50,146 nt of DNA from the NCBI GenBank assembly GCA_964396895.1, contig CAYNGJ010000025.1:1-50146 (forward strand). Direction: 5' to 3'. Each line of letters opens with the position of its first letter. The first letter of the stretch is position 1. Of the stretch, positions 16,264-24,708 are shown in pieces. The position numbers and the translations under genes were made by a program. Under the pieces are notes generated by a model. The model saw nothing but the letters and a program-made list of their open reading frames with translations. It searched no databases and was not told the origin of the DNA. Origin of the DNA: UBA2334 sp964396895 (GTDB taxonomy: Bacteria > Pseudomonadota > Gammaproteobacteria > Burkholderiales > Burkholderiaceae_C).

Positions 16264-16734
16264 TCAGAGTTCTGTTTTCAGGCGACCAAGGAGCTCACTG
16301 TGCACGGAAGCGTTGACTTCACGTTGCAGAATTTGCTCGGCACCCTTGACCGCCAAATTGGCCACATCTTCACGCAGGACCTCGCGGGCCTTGATGATTT
16401 GCTGCTCAGCCTCTTGGCGAGCAGCAGCCACAATTTTGGCAGCTTCGTCGTTGGCGCGGGCTTTCGCCTCTTCCAAAACGGTTTGCGCCCGACGCTCTGC
16501 ATCTGCCAAACGAGAAGCAGCTTCGTTGCGCGATTTGCTCAACTCTTCTTCAACACGCTTGTTGGCGACAGACAACTCGGACTTGGCCTTCTCGGAAGCT
16601 GCCAGGCCCTCTGAAATCTTGAGTGCACGCTCATCCAACGCTTTTGCAATGGGCGGCCACACAAACTTCATTGTGAACCACACCAGAATTGCAAAAACAA
16701 TGGCTTGTGCAAACAGGGTTGCATTGATATTCAC
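16264..16734 (-). CDS. atpF: ATP synthase F0 subunit b
   Basis: A 156-residue stator stalk protein. One N-terminal membrane helix (NATLFAQAIVFAILVWFTMKFVW) is followed by a long charged, Ala-rich coiled coil that reaches F1. The start codon is GTG at 16734, supported by AAAGG seven bases upstream on its strand; no ATG fits the conserved N-terminus. It follows atpE after an unusually wide 144-base gap that holds a large hairpin. Confidence 0.96.
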   Translation of the reverse strand: MNINATLFAQAIVFAILVWFTMKFVWPPIAKALDERALKISEGLAASEKAKSELSVANKRVEEELSKSRNEAASRLADAERRAQTVLEEAKARANDEAAKIVAAARQEAEQQIIKAREVLREDVANLAVKGAEQILQREVNASVHSELLGRLKTEL

Positions 16735-16801
16735 AGCAACACCTTTCTTTGTGTAATCGAGGGTTGTACGCTAAGAACTCACCAACCTGGCGGCAGATTG
16801 A

Positions 16802-16834
16802 ACCTCGAGATGGGCGACACGCCCGCCTCGAGGT
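16802..16834 (-). promoter_or_regulatory. Large two-step hairpin between atpE and atpF
   Basis: An outer stem ACCTCGAG/CTCGAGGT (8 bp) and an inner stem GGGCG/CGCCC (5 bp) close a 3-base loop, with small 2-base internal bulges. It starts 45 bases past the atpE stop. There is no T-run downstream. It could stabilise the 3' end of the atpI-B-E part of the message or cause partial termination, favouring the c subunit, which is needed in many copies. Confidence 0.65.
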
Positions 16835-16878
16835 GCATTTCTATCTTTCACCAAGGGCAAATGCAGTGGCGCCCGGAA

Positions 16879-17130
16879 TTAGGCAACCAACTGGAAGGGG
16901 TTGGCAAATGCGAACAACAAAGCGATGGCCACGCCGATCAGGAAGGCCGCGTCGATCAGACCGGCCAGAATGAACATTTTGGTCTGCAGATCGTTCATCA
17001 GTTCGGGCTGACGAGCAGACGCCTCCAGAAATTTACCACCCATCAGTGCGATGCCGATGGAGGCACCGATGGCGCCCAAACCAACAATCAGACCACAAGC
17101 CAGAGCGACGAGACCCAGAACGTTTTCCAT
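16879..17130 (-). CDS. atpE: ATP synthase F0 subunit c
   Basis: An 83-residue hairpin of two membrane helices forming the rotor ring. Helix 1 is the Gly/Ala-rich ALACGLIVGLGAIGASIGIALMGG. The polar loop is ARQPELM. Helix 2 carries the ion-binding carboxylate, Asp in LAGLIDAAFLIGVAIALL. The GLIDAAF context has Asp and lacks the Gln/Glu-Ser set of sodium-type rings, so a proton-driven enzyme is expected. ATG at 17130 with an AAAGGAG ribosome site. Confidence 0.98.
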   Translation of the reverse strand: MENVLGLVALACGLIVGLGAIGASIGIALMGGKFLEASARQPELMNDLQTKMFILAGLIDAAFLIGVAIALLFAFANPFQLVA

Positions 17131-17192
17131 GATGACTCCTTTGAGATGACGAAAGTTAAGAAAGAAAGAGAAAAAACAACCGATGCGCCCGG

Positions 17193-18062
17193 TCAATGCG
17201 CGTCATGCGCTTGACCCAGATAAATCAGAGTCAGCATCATGAAAATAAACGCCTGGAGTGTGATCACCAGGATGTGGAACAGCGTCCAGACTGTGCCCGC
17301 AATCACATGACCCACAAAAAAGAGGCCACCAGACAGCGACAGCGTTGCATAGCCGCCCAGCAGAGCAATCAGCATGAACACCAACTCGCCCGCAAACATG
17401 TTGCCAAACAGCCGCATGCCGTGAGACACGGTTTTTGCCACAAATTCAATCATTTGCATGGCGAAATTCACCACCCCCAGCAGAACCGCCCAAATCGGGT
17501 TCTTGCTCGTGCCAAAGGGCGCACAAACCAGTTCATGCGACCAACCACCCAGACCCTTGATCTTGATGTTGTAGAAGACGCACATGATCAACACGGATGT
17601 CGACAAGCCGAGGGTGGTGGACAGGTCAGCAGAAGGCACCACACGGAGGTAGTCGGGGAAACCCATGGCAGGACCGGCACTGTGCCAAATGGAGGGCAGC
17701 AGGTCGACAGGCAGCATGTCCATGAAGTTCATCATGAAAATCCAGACAAACACCACCAGCGCCATCGGCGCCACCAACTTGCGGCTGGTCGCGTTGTGAA
17801 TCACAGCCTTGGCTTGACTGTCCACCATTTCAACCAGAATTTCCACAGCCGCCTGAAAGCGACCGGGCACACCAGCAGTGGCTTTTTTGGCAGCGGCATA
17901 CAACACCCAGCACACCAGCGCACCGAGAATGACGTTGACCACCACGGAATCAATGTTGATAACGGAAAAGTCAATGATGGACGTCTGCTTCTTGTTCTGC
18001 AGATGCACCAAGTGGTGACGAATGTATTCACCTGGCGTGAGAGCGCTCGCTTCAGCGGACAT
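17193..18062 (-). CDS. atpB: ATP synthase F0 subunit a
   Basis: A 289-residue membrane protein of the proton path. The essential arginine lies in TVSHGMRLFGNMFAGELVFMLIALLGG, and the last helix ends QAFIFMMLTLIYLGQAHDAH. The N-terminus SAEASALTPGEYIRHHLVHLQ matches the betaproteobacterial form. ATG at 18062, 19 bases after atpI. Confidence 0.98.
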   Translation of the reverse strand: MSAEASALTPGEYIRHHLVHLQNKKQTSIIDFSVINIDSVVVNVILGALVCWVLYAAAKKATAGVPGRFQAAVEILVEMVDSQAKAVIHNATSRKLVAPMALVVFVWIFMMNFMDMLPVDLLPSIWHSAGPAMGFPDYLRVVPSADLSTTLGLSTSVLIMCVFYNIKIKGLGGWSHELVCAPFGTSKNPIWAVLLGVVNFAMQMIEFVAKTVSHGMRLFGNMFAGELVFMLIALLGGYATLSLSGGLFFVGHVIAGTVWTLFHILVITLQAFIFMMLTLIYLGQAHDAH

Positions 18063-18081
18063 AGTTCACATCAACCATCAG

Positions 18082-18591
18082 TTATCTCGCCGCCTTGGAG
18101 AGCATCAGAAATGCCAACCAGTAGACTTTGAGGACAAACACAAGACCCACCACCAGGGCGAGCCAATTCAAATTGGGCACCACAACGCTTGCCAGGGACA
18201 ACAAGGCGATGCACAGCAGCACCTTGACACCTTCCCAGAACATGAGGGCCGCCAGCGACCCTTGGGCAAACGCCGACAAAAGACGCGACAACCGGCCAGC
18301 CGTCATGCCCCAAGCCATCAAACTGGATGGCAGGGCGATGGACAAGCCACCGTATGCAGCAGACCACCCGACTGGGCGCCCACCCCACCACCACGCCAAT
18401 GCCCCCACCATCAGCACCGACAACCACTGCCACCTGATCACGCGCCAAACCGAAAGATTGACTTGCGTCTTTCGCCAGATGACTGCTTCTTGTGCGCTCA
18501 GGGGCTTGAAATCGACCTCGGTGTCCGCATGTTCTGATTCAGCGCACGAACCCGGGGCCGTCGCTTGTGGCGACTTTTCAATTGTGTCCAT
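18082..18591 (-). CDS. atpI: ATP synthase subunit I
   Basis: A 169-residue protein with a hydrophilic N-terminus of about 50 residues followed by four predicted membrane helices. It sits first in the atp operon, directly ahead of atpB, which identifies it as AtpI, a helper in c-ring assembly. Sequence conservation in this family is low; RQWQWL-like and LWEGVKVLLCIALL-like stretches are recognisable (here VIRWQWLSVL and FWEGVKVLLCIALL). Position is the main evidence. ATG at 18591. Confidence 0.88.
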   Translation of the reverse strand: MDTIEKSPQATAPGSCAESEHADTEVDFKPLSAQEAVIWRKTQVNLSVWRVIRWQWLSVLMVGALAWWWGGRPVGWSAAYGGLSIALPSSLMAWGMTAGRLSRLLSAFAQGSLAALMFWEGVKVLLCIALLSLASVVVPNLNWLALVVGLVFVLKVYWLAFLMLSKAAR

Positions 18592-18643
18592 CAGACATTA
18601 CAGCCAGGTTACACACGCATTGGCAAACGTTGCAAAGCCCGCG

Positions 18644-18674
18644 ATTATACGTAGAAACCCGAGGAATTCGTCAA
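18644..18674 (-). promoter_or_regulatory. Promoter of the atp operon
   Basis: On the minus strand, TTGACG (18669-18674) and a perfect TATAAT (18644-18649) are 19 bases apart, 53 bases upstream of the atpI start. The spacer is longer than the usual 17, but both boxes are strong and no other candidate is seen in the gap between the atp operon and the divergent DUF493 gene. Confidence 0.7.
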
Positions 18675-18767
18675 GCACTTTCTTTTGCCTGACGCTGGGT
18701 CGTTGGGTCGACCTCGCCCATGGCGGGTTGCCTACACTTTCAGTTTTTGACGCATGCCACGAATGCC

Positions 18768-19043
18768 ATGACCACCTCCCCCAATGAAACCTCGCTGATC
18801 GAGTACCCGTGCCACTTTCCCATCAAGGTCATGGGCGCTGCCGTGCCCGGTTTTGTGGACGCCATGGCCCATGTGGCCCGCCAGTTTGACAGCGGCTTTG
18901 ATCGCCAGACCATTGAACACCGGCCCAGCAAGGCGGGCAACTACCTGGGTTTGACCCTGAGCGTGTGGGTGACCCACCGGGACCAGCTCGACGAGCTGTA
19001 CCGCACGCTGTCGTCCCACCCCATGGTCAAAGTGGTGCTGTGA
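18768..19043 (+). CDS. YbeD-family DUF493 protein upstream of lipB
   Basis: A 91-residue protein matching the DUF493/YbeD family: IEYPCHFPIKVMG, RPSKAGNYLGLTLSVWVT and LYRTLSSHPMVKVVL. The family has an ACT-like fold and unknown exact role; it is repeatedly found beside lipB, as here. Its TGA stop overlaps the GTG start of lipB, so the genes are translationally coupled. ATG at 18768. Confidence 0.9.
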   Translation: MTTSPNETSLIEYPCHFPIKVMGAAVPGFVDAMAHVARQFDSGFDRQTIEHRPSKAGNYLGLTLSVWVTHRDQLDELYRTLSSHPMVKVVL

Positions 19044-19744
19044 CAGCGGTCAACCTGCCCATGCTCACCAAGCACTTGGGCCTGGTGCCCTACGGCCCGA
19101 CGTTTGCCGATATGCAGGCCTTCACCGCCCTGCGAACGGAGGACACCCCCGACCAGTTGTGGGTCTGCGAACACCCCCCCACTTTCACCCAGGGCTTGGC
19201 CGGTGCGGCCCACCACCTGATTTCGCCCGGAGGCATTCCTGTGGTGACCACCGATCGCGGGGGGCAAGTGACATTTCACGGGCCCGGCCAAGCCGTGGCC
19301 TACCCGCTGCTGGACCTTCGGCGGGCGGGCTATTTCGTCAAAGAGTACGTGTACCGACTGGAGGAATCCATCATCCGCACGCTGGCCCACTGGGCTGTCA
19401 CGGGACACCGGGTCGCCGGCGCGCCCGGCATCTACGTGCGGCTGGAGAACCCGCATGCCCATGGCCTGTTGCCCCAGCGGCCAAGCAAGGGGCAAACTGG
19501 TTTGCCCAGCGATGCCTTCGCCGGGCTGGGCAAGATTGCTGCGCTGGGCATCAAGGTCACACGCCACTGCACCTACCACGGTGCGGCCTTGAACGTGGCG
19601 ATGGACCTCTCTCCCTACCAGCGCATCAACCCGTGTGGTTATGCGGGCTTGCAAACGGTTGACCTTTCTACAATCGGTGTCCCTGTGCCCATGCCCGACG
19701 TGGTCGATGCTTGGACGCAGGAACTGCAGCGTCTGCTGGGCTGA
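19040..19744 (+). CDS. lipB: Octanoyl-ACP:protein octanoyltransferase
   Basis: A 234-residue LipB. It moves octanoate from acyl carrier protein to lipoyl domains of 2-oxoacid dehydrogenases and GcvH, the first step of lipoate assembly. Seen: RGGQVTFHGPGQAVAYPLLDL, the catalytic Lys in FAGLGKIAALGIKV, and the catalytic Cys in INPCGYAGL. The middle has an insertion (HAHGLLPQRPSKGQTGLPSDAF) longer than in E. coli. The GTG start at 19040 overlaps the preceding stop by four bases; ATG 19061 is the alternative. The next gene, lipA, completes the pathway. Confidence 0.94.
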   Translation: MTAVNLPMLTKHLGLVPYGPTFADMQAFTALRTEDTPDQLWVCEHPPTFTQGLAGAAHHLISPGGIPVVTTDRGGQVTFHGPGQAVAYPLLDLRRAGYFVKEYVYRLEESIIRTLAHWAVTGHRVAGAPGIYVRLENPHAHGLLPQRPSKGQTGLPSDAFAGLGKIAALGIKVTRHCTYHGAALNVAMDLSPYQRINPCGYAGLQTVDLSTIGVPVPMPDVVDAWTQELQRLLG

Positions 19745-19826
19745 ACTTGCCCGGCGTCAGGCTGCTGCGCCATTCGTCGCCTGCCCCACCCCCGCCCGCG
19801 CTTTCGGGCCCATCCCACCCTTCAGC

Positions 19827-20822
19827 ATGACCACCCCCAGCACGCCCAACCCCGCAACGGCCACCAGTTACGACCCCAGCGCCAAACAGAAGTCGTCGGC
19901 CAAGGTGTCTCGGATTCCCGTCAAGGTGGTGCCCGCCGAAACCCTGAAAAAACCGGATTGGATCCGCGTCAAGGCGGGGAGTCCGACCACCCGCTTCTAC
20001 GAAATCAAGGACATTCTTCGCAGCAACCAGTTGGTCACCGTGTGTGAGGAAGCCAGCTGCCCCAACATCGGTGAGTGTTTTGGCAAAGGCACAGCGACGT
20101 TCATGATCATGGGCGACAAGTGCACCCGCCGCTGCCCGTTCTGCGACGTGGGACATGGCCGCCCAGACCCGCTGGACGTGAACGAGCCACTCAACCTGGC
20201 CAAGACCATCGCTGCGCTCAAGCTGAAGTACGTGGTCATCACCAGCGTGGATCGCGATGACCTGCGTGACGGCGGCGCCGCCCATTTTGTGGCGTGCATC
20301 CAGCACATCCGAAGCCTGTCGCCTCACACCCAGATCGAGGTGCTGGTGCCCGACTTCAGGGGCCGCGATGACCGGGCACTCGACATCCTGAAGGCGGCGC
20401 CGCCGGATGTGATGAACCACAACCTGGAAACCGCCCCCCGCCTGTACAAAGAGGCGCGTCCTGGCTCCGACTACCACTTCAGCCTCAACCTGCTGAAGAA
20501 GTTCAAAGCCCTTTTCCCCGACATCCCCACCAAGAGTGGACTGATGGTGGGCCTGGGCGAAACCGACGAAGAAATCCTGGCCGTGATGAAAGACATGCGC
20601 GCACACGGCATCAACATGCTCACCATTGGGCAATACCTTGCACCGTCAGGCCACCACCTGCCTGTGCGCCGCTATGTGCACCCCGACACCTTCAAGATGT
20701 TCGAGGCCCAAGCCTACGAAATGGGCTTCAGCCACGCGGCCGTGGGGGCCATGGTGCGCAGCAGTTACCACGCGGACCAGCAGGCTGGGCACGTGTTGCC
20801 AACAACTGATTCGATAGCTTAA
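19827..20822 (+). CDS. lipA: Lipoyl synthase
   Basis: A 331-residue radical-SAM enzyme that inserts two sulfur atoms into protein-bound octanoate. The auxiliary 4Fe-4S cluster cysteines are Cys73, Cys78 and Cys84 (CEEASCPNIGEC). The radical-SAM cluster is Cys99, Cys103 and Cys106 (CTRRCPFCD). The C-terminal RSSY serine that ligates the auxiliary cluster is present. The start is ATG 19827, where the family's variable N-terminus begins. The last codons (TDSIA) and the stop lie inside repeat copy C. Confidence 0.97.
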   Translation: MTTPSTPNPATATSYDPSAKQKSSAKVSRIPVKVVPAETLKKPDWIRVKAGSPTTRFYEIKDILRSNQLVTVCEEASCPNIGECFGKGTATFMIMGDKCTRRCPFCDVGHGRPDPLDVNEPLNLAKTIAALKLKYVVITSVDRDDLRDGGAAHFVACIQHIRSLSPHTQIEVLVPDFRGRDDRALDILKAAPPDVMNHNLETAPRLYKEARPGSDYHFSLNLLKKFKALFPDIPTKSGLMVGLGETDEEILAVMKDMRAHGINMLTIGQYLAPSGHHLPVRRYVHPDTFKMFEAQAYEMGFSHAAVGAMVRSSYHADQQAGHVLPTTDSIA

Positions 20823-20862
20823 ACGCCAACATTAACAAGCGTTAGAAGCTGTTTTTATTTAA
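20811..20862 (-). repeat. Copy C of the ~50-base dispersed intergenic repeat
   Basis: Read on the minus strand it has AACGCT, exactly 19 bases, then GCTAT, the same spacing as the other three copies. It contains the lipA stop codon and ends four bases before the stop codon of the convergent AhpD-like gene. The sequence is much more AT-rich than its surroundings. Confidence 0.6.
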
Positions 20863-20865
20863 AAT

Positions 20866-21222
20866 TTATGTCTTAGCAGACTCCGACAGGGTTTCCCAGG
20901 CCTTGATCGCTTCTGCGGCATACATCAGGGCGGGGCCGCCGCCCATGTACACGCAAACGGCCAGCATTTCCTCCAACTCGTCCCGCGTGCATTCCAGCTT
21001 GTGCAAGGCCTTCACATGAAAGCCAATGCACCCCGAGCAGCGCTGGGTGATGCCAATGGCCAGCGCGATCAGCTCCTTTTGCTTGGCGTTGAGCGCCCCG
21101 TCGCTGATGGCGGCACGGGCCAACTGCCCGAATCCAGCCATGGCCTCGGGTTGCGCTTTGCGAAACGGGGCCAGGCTGGCATTGATGTCGTTGATCAGCC
21201 CACTGTGGTTGAAAGTGCTCAT
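20866..21222 (-). CDS. AhpD-like / carboxymuconolactone decarboxylase family protein
   Basis: A 118-residue all-helical protein of the CMD/AhpD family. The redox signature is CSGCIGFH, with Cys62 and Cys65 and His69 three residues on, preceded by KELIALAIGITQR. Proteins of this type act as small peroxidases or disulfide reductases. The YMGGGPALMYAAEAIKAWE end fits the short single-domain group. The start is ATG 21222 with the ribosome site AGGAGA. It diverges from the broken AraC-type gene. The substrate is not known. Confidence 0.9.
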   Translation of the reverse strand: MSTFNHSGLINDINASLAPFRKAQPEAMAGFGQLARAAISDGALNAKQKELIALAIGITQRCSGCIGFHVKALHKLECTRDELEEMLAVCVYMGGGPALMYAAEAIKAWETLSESAKT

Positions 21223-21339
21223 GTCGGTCTCTCCTGAAATATGGCCAACGCCACAAAAAAATGGCAGTCTGCACCAACCCCCTGGGGTATGCATTGACTT
21301 GACGCAAACCCACCGCATCGTCTGTCAAGCCTTTTCGCC

Positions 21340-21787
21340 ATGACCCATCCCGACACACTCTCGGTGCGCCGATACGGCAGCGCACCCCGCAGCCACCCGC
21401 ACCCGCACCCGCACTTTCAAACCCTCATGGGGCGCAAGGGCACATTGGAGTTGGACTTGGCTGGCTACGCGGCCCATCTGCGCCCAAGCGCTGCGCTGGT
21501 CTTGCCGCCCCACACCCCGCATGACTTCGAATCCCGCGATGGCAGCCAGTGCCTGGTGCTGGACTCCCACGAAGCCATCTGGGCACATCAACCCCAGCAA
21601 CCGGTCAACGCCGAGGCCGTGCGGCTTTTGTCTGCTCACCTGGCGTGTGGTCCCCATCGGGGCGCTGCACCTCTTGTTGGCGTCGTGGGCGGATCAGGCA
21701 CACGTCGGGGGGGCGCAAGCCCTTGCGCGCCCACACCCTGCGGTGCCCGAGGGTTCACCGCTGCCGCTCGACGGCCTCCTGCCTTAA
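21340..21787 (+). pseudogene. Broken AraC-type regulator (cupin sensor part only, frameshifted)
   Basis: The first part (21340 to about 21655) reads as an AraC N-terminal cupin: histidines in SHPHPHPHFQTL, LVLPPHTPHDFES, CLVLDSHEAIW. After AVRLLSAHLACG this frame turns into low-complexity residues. The next frame (+1) continues with a sensible PIGALHLLLASWADQA and ends at a TAA at 21787. Joining the frames near the CCCC/GGGG runs at 21654-21663 restores a plausible sensor domain. The DNA-binding half expected next is absent: the EamA gene begins 10 bases later. I conclude it is a decayed regulator. A sequencing error could explain the shift but not the missing half. Confidence 0.6.
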
Positions 21788-21797
21788 CGTCGCCCAC

Positions 21798-22646
21798 ATG
21801 AAACCCGAACTGCTGGCCCTCGCCGCCATTGCCCTGTGGGGCTCGCTCGCGACACTGAGTGTGTCGCTGGCCCACCTGCCTCCCTTCCTGTTGACCGGGC
21901 TGTCCCTGCTGGTGGGCAGTCTGATTGCGTTTCCGCTCTCGCGCTTTCAACTCGCACGCTGGCGGGTCCCATGGCCCACCCTGGCACTGGGGGTGTACGG
22001 GTTGTTTGGCTACCACTTCCTGCTGTTTCTGGCCCTGCGCCATGCCCCTCCCGTGGAGGCCAACCTGATCAACTACCTGTGGCCACTCGGCATTGTGGTA
22101 ATGGCACCGCTCTTTTTACCTGGGATGCGTTTGCATCTGGTGCATGTGGTGGCCGCCCTCTTGGGGTTCGTCGGCGCGGCGCTGGCCATCCTGGGTCGCG
22201 GAGGGCACTCCGGTGGGCTGTTGGTGCAATTCGAATGGGGCTACCCCCTGGCCCTGGCGGCTGCGTTCATGTGGGCCAGCTACTCGCTGTTGACACGCCG
22301 GGTGGCACCCTTTCCCACCTCGGCCATCGGTGGCTTTGCGGCACTGTCGGGGGTGCTGTCGCTGGCCTGCCATGCAGTGCTGGAGCCACCCACCGTGCTC
22401 AGCCCGCAGGACTGGTTGCTGGTGGTGGCCATGGGGTTGGGCCCGCTGGGTGGGGCCTTCTTTTTGTGGGATGCAGCCCTCAAGCGTGGCGACCCACGCC
22501 ACATTGGGTTGCTCTCGTTCCTGACACCTTTGCTGTCCACCGCCCTGCTGCTGTGGGCGCAGGGCCAGCCGCTCAATGGCCACATTGCGCTGGCAGCGCT
22601 GCTGATCATGGCTGCGGCTTGGCTGGGCAGCCGCGTCAAGAACTGA
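21798..22646 (+). CDS. EamA/DMT-family permease
   Basis: A 282-residue inner-membrane protein with ten predicted helices in two EamA repeats (LAAIALWGSLATLSVSL in the first, YPLALAAAFMWASYSLLTRR in the second). The family exports amino acids or other small metabolites. Features such as RHAPPVEANLINYLWPLGIV and KRGDPRHIGLLSFLTPLLSTALL are close to the YddG-like aromatic amino acid exporters, but the substrate is not certain. ATG at 21798; it lies 10 bases after the AraC remnant, whose lost DNA-binding half may once have regulated it. Confidence 0.87.
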   Translation: MKPELLALAAIALWGSLATLSVSLAHLPPFLLTGLSLLVGSLIAFPLSRFQLARWRVPWPTLALGVYGLFGYHFLLFLALRHAPPVEANLINYLWPLGIVVMAPLFLPGMRLHLVHVVAALLGFVGAALAILGRGGHSGGLLVQFEWGYPLALAAAFMWASYSLLTRRVAPFPTSAIGGFAALSGVLSLACHAVLEPPTVLSPQDWLLVVAMGLGPLGGAFFLWDAALKRGDPRHIGLLSFLTPLLSTALLLWAQGQPLNGHIALAALLIMAAAWLGSRVKN

Positions 22647-22672
22647 CCGAACCCTGCGCGACTGGTCCAGGC

Positions 22673-24442
22673 TCAGGCCGCCATCACCTTGGCGGGTTCC
22701 TCGGCCTGCAAGGCGGTCTGCGCCAACACCTTGAGTTTGGCGGTGTCGCTGCGCAACACCTGCTGTTTGACCGCCAGAATTTGCGACGGGTGCATGGAAA
22801 AGCTGCGCAGGCCCAGGCCCAGCAACAAGCGCGTCATGCCCACATCCCCAGCGAGTTCGCCGCACACGCTGACGGTCTTTCCATGGGCATGGCCTGCGGC
22901 AATGGTGCGAGCCATCAACTCCAGCACCGCCGGGTGCATGGGGTCGTACAGGTGGGCCACAGACTCGTCCACGCGGTCGATGGCCAAGGTGTACTGGATC
23001 AGGTCGTTCGTGCCAATCGACAGGAAATCGAAATAGCGCAAAAACACGTCCACCATGAGCGCGGCCGCCGGCACCTCAATCATGGCCCCCACCTTCACAG
23101 GGCCATAGGCCACCCCACGGGCATTCAGCTGTCCGCGCGCCCGGTCAATGAAGGCCAGGGTTTGCCGAATTTCGTCCACCTGGGCCAGCATGGGCACCAG
23201 CAGTTGGACAGGCCCCCGGGCAGCCGCCCGCAAAATGGCCCTTAACTGACACAGAAACATGGTGGGCTCGGCCAGGCTCCAGCGGATGGCCCGCAAACCC
23301 AGGGCCGGGTTCAGGTGGTCATCGCCGCCACGGGTGGTGCGGTCCAGCGGCTTGTCTGCGCCCACGTCCACGGTACGGATGGTGACAGGCAAGCCCGCCA
23401 TGGCCTCGACCGCAGCCACATAGGCGGCGTATTGCTCTTCCTCATCTGGCAGGTTGCCCTGGCGCCCCATGAACAAAAACTCGCTGCGAAACAGGCCTAC
23501 ACCCACCGCGCCCACGCTGAGTGCGGTGGCACCGTCGGAAGCCCGTTCGATGTTTGCCAACAGCTCGATTCTCTGGCCATCCAAAGTCACGGCAGGGGTG
23601 TTGCGCAAACGGCTCAGGCGCTGACGCTCCACCTCGCTTTGCCGCTGTTTGAATCCGTATTCGGCCAAGATGATGGGCGAGGGGTCCACGATGAGTACCC
23701 CCGCGTCACCGTCGATGATGACCCAGTCGTCCTGCTGAACGATGTGACTGGCCGAGCGAGCACCCACCACCGCCGGAATGTCCATGCTGCGCGCCACGAT
23801 GGCGGTGTGGCTGGTCTTGCCCCCCACATCGGTGACGAACCCCGCGAACACGCTTTGCTTGAACTGCAACATGTCGGCCGGCGACAGGTCGTGCGCCACC
23901 AGCACCAGGGGCACGTCCACGGTGTCGTCCAGCAGCAGGTCTTGCTGCGACTTTCGGCTGGACACTGGCGGCTGCGCCACCGGCGAGGCCACCCCCCGCA
24001 TGACCCGCAACATGCGTTCCACCACCTGCTCCAGGTCGGCCTTGCGCTCGCGCAGGTAGGGATCTTCCATTTCGTCGAACTGGCGTGCCACCACCTCCAG
24101 CTGGGAGGTCAATGCCCACTCGGCGTTGTAGCGGCGATCCACGATCCAGGCCTTGACGCCATCGGTCAGTTGCTCGTCCTGCAGCAGCATCAGGTGCACA
24201 TCGAGCAGGGCTGACAACTCCACATGTCCGTCCTTGTCGGTCAGGTCCTGGAGACTCTCCTGTACCTTGCCGATCTCCGCGACCACGGCATCCCGGGCCC
24301 GCTTGAGCCGCCAGATTTCATCGGTGACCTGCTCCGGCTCGACGAAGTAATGCGCCACATCCAGGCGGCTGGAAGCCACCAACACGGCACGGCCGATGGC
24401 CACGCCACTGGAGACCGCAATGCCGTGTACGGAAAAGCTCAT
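22673..24442 (-). CDS. ptsI: PTS enzyme I (PEP-protein phosphotransferase)
   Basis: A 589-residue enzyme I. It takes phosphate from PEP onto its active-site His (about residue 212, in GGKTSHTAIVARSMDIPAVVG) and passes it to HPr. Also seen: the PEP-binding GVGLFRSEFLFMGR, the FLSIGTNDLIQYTLAIDR segment, and the catalytic Cys in VSVCGELAGD. It has no N-terminal GAF domain, so it is EI rather than PtsP. Its ATG overlaps the ptsH stop by four bases. No PTS sugar permease is in the neighbourhood, which suggests a regulatory system. Confidence 0.95.
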   Translation of the reverse strand: MSFSVHGIAVSSGVAIGRAVLVASSRLDVAHYFVEPEQVTDEIWRLKRARDAVVAEIGKVQESLQDLTDKDGHVELSALLDVHLMLLQDEQLTDGVKAWIVDRRYNAEWALTSQLEVVARQFDEMEDPYLRERKADLEQVVERMLRVMRGVASPVAQPPVSSRKSQQDLLLDDTVDVPLVLVAHDLSPADMLQFKQSVFAGFVTDVGGKTSHTAIVARSMDIPAVVGARSASHIVQQDDWVIIDGDAGVLIVDPSPIILAEYGFKQRQSEVERQRLSRLRNTPAVTLDGQRIELLANIERASDGATALSVGAVGVGLFRSEFLFMGRQGNLPDEEEQYAAYVAAVEAMAGLPVTIRTVDVGADKPLDRTTRGGDDHLNPALGLRAIRWSLAEPTMFLCQLRAILRAAARGPVQLLVPMLAQVDEIRQTLAFIDRARGQLNARGVAYGPVKVGAMIEVPAAALMVDVFLRYFDFLSIGTNDLIQYTLAIDRVDESVAHLYDPMHPAVLELMARTIAAGHAHGKTVSVCGELAGDVGMTRLLLGLGLRSFSMHPSQILAVKQQVLRSDTAKLKVLAQTALQAEEPAKVMAA

Positions 24443-24708
24443 TCACCCTCTCCGAATTTGTCGTGAATCAGCGCCAGCAAGGCATCGGTGGCGGCTTGCT
24501 CGTCGGGGCCGTCGGTCTCCAGCTCCACGGTGGAGCCCAACCCGGCGGCCAACATCATGACCCCCATGATGCTTTTGGCGTTGATGCGGCGCTCGCCCTT
24601 GGACAGCCACACTTCGCTCTGAAAACTGCCGGCCAATTTGGTCAATTTGGCGGATGCTCGGGCATGCAGGCCCAACTTATTGCTGATGGTCGTGGTGGTT
24701 TTGATCAT
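24439..24708 (-). CDS. ptsH: HPr phosphocarrier
   Basis: An 89-residue HPr. The phospho-His is in GLHARASAKL near residue 15. The region KSIMGVMMLAAGLGS holds the Ser46 position used by HPr kinase. It receives phosphate from enzyme I and hands it to the EIIA-type protein encoded just upstream. Its start lies 32 bases inside the end of that gene. ATG at 24708. Confidence 0.95.
   Translation of the reverse strand: MIKTTTTISNKLGLHARASAKLTKLAGSFQSEVWLSKGERRINAKSIMGVMMLAAGLGSTVELETDGPDEQAATDALLALIHDKFGEGE

Noticed and set aside
16879..17130. Sodium-driven ATP synthase
   Set aside because: The c subunit has Asp in GLIDAAF and lacks the Gln and Glu-Ser residues needed for sodium binding, so it fits a proton ring.
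21393..21416. CACCCG tandem hexamers considered as a repeat array
   Set aside because: Only about four units, in frame, coding His-Pro in the cupin metal site. It is too short for a CRISPR or other array.
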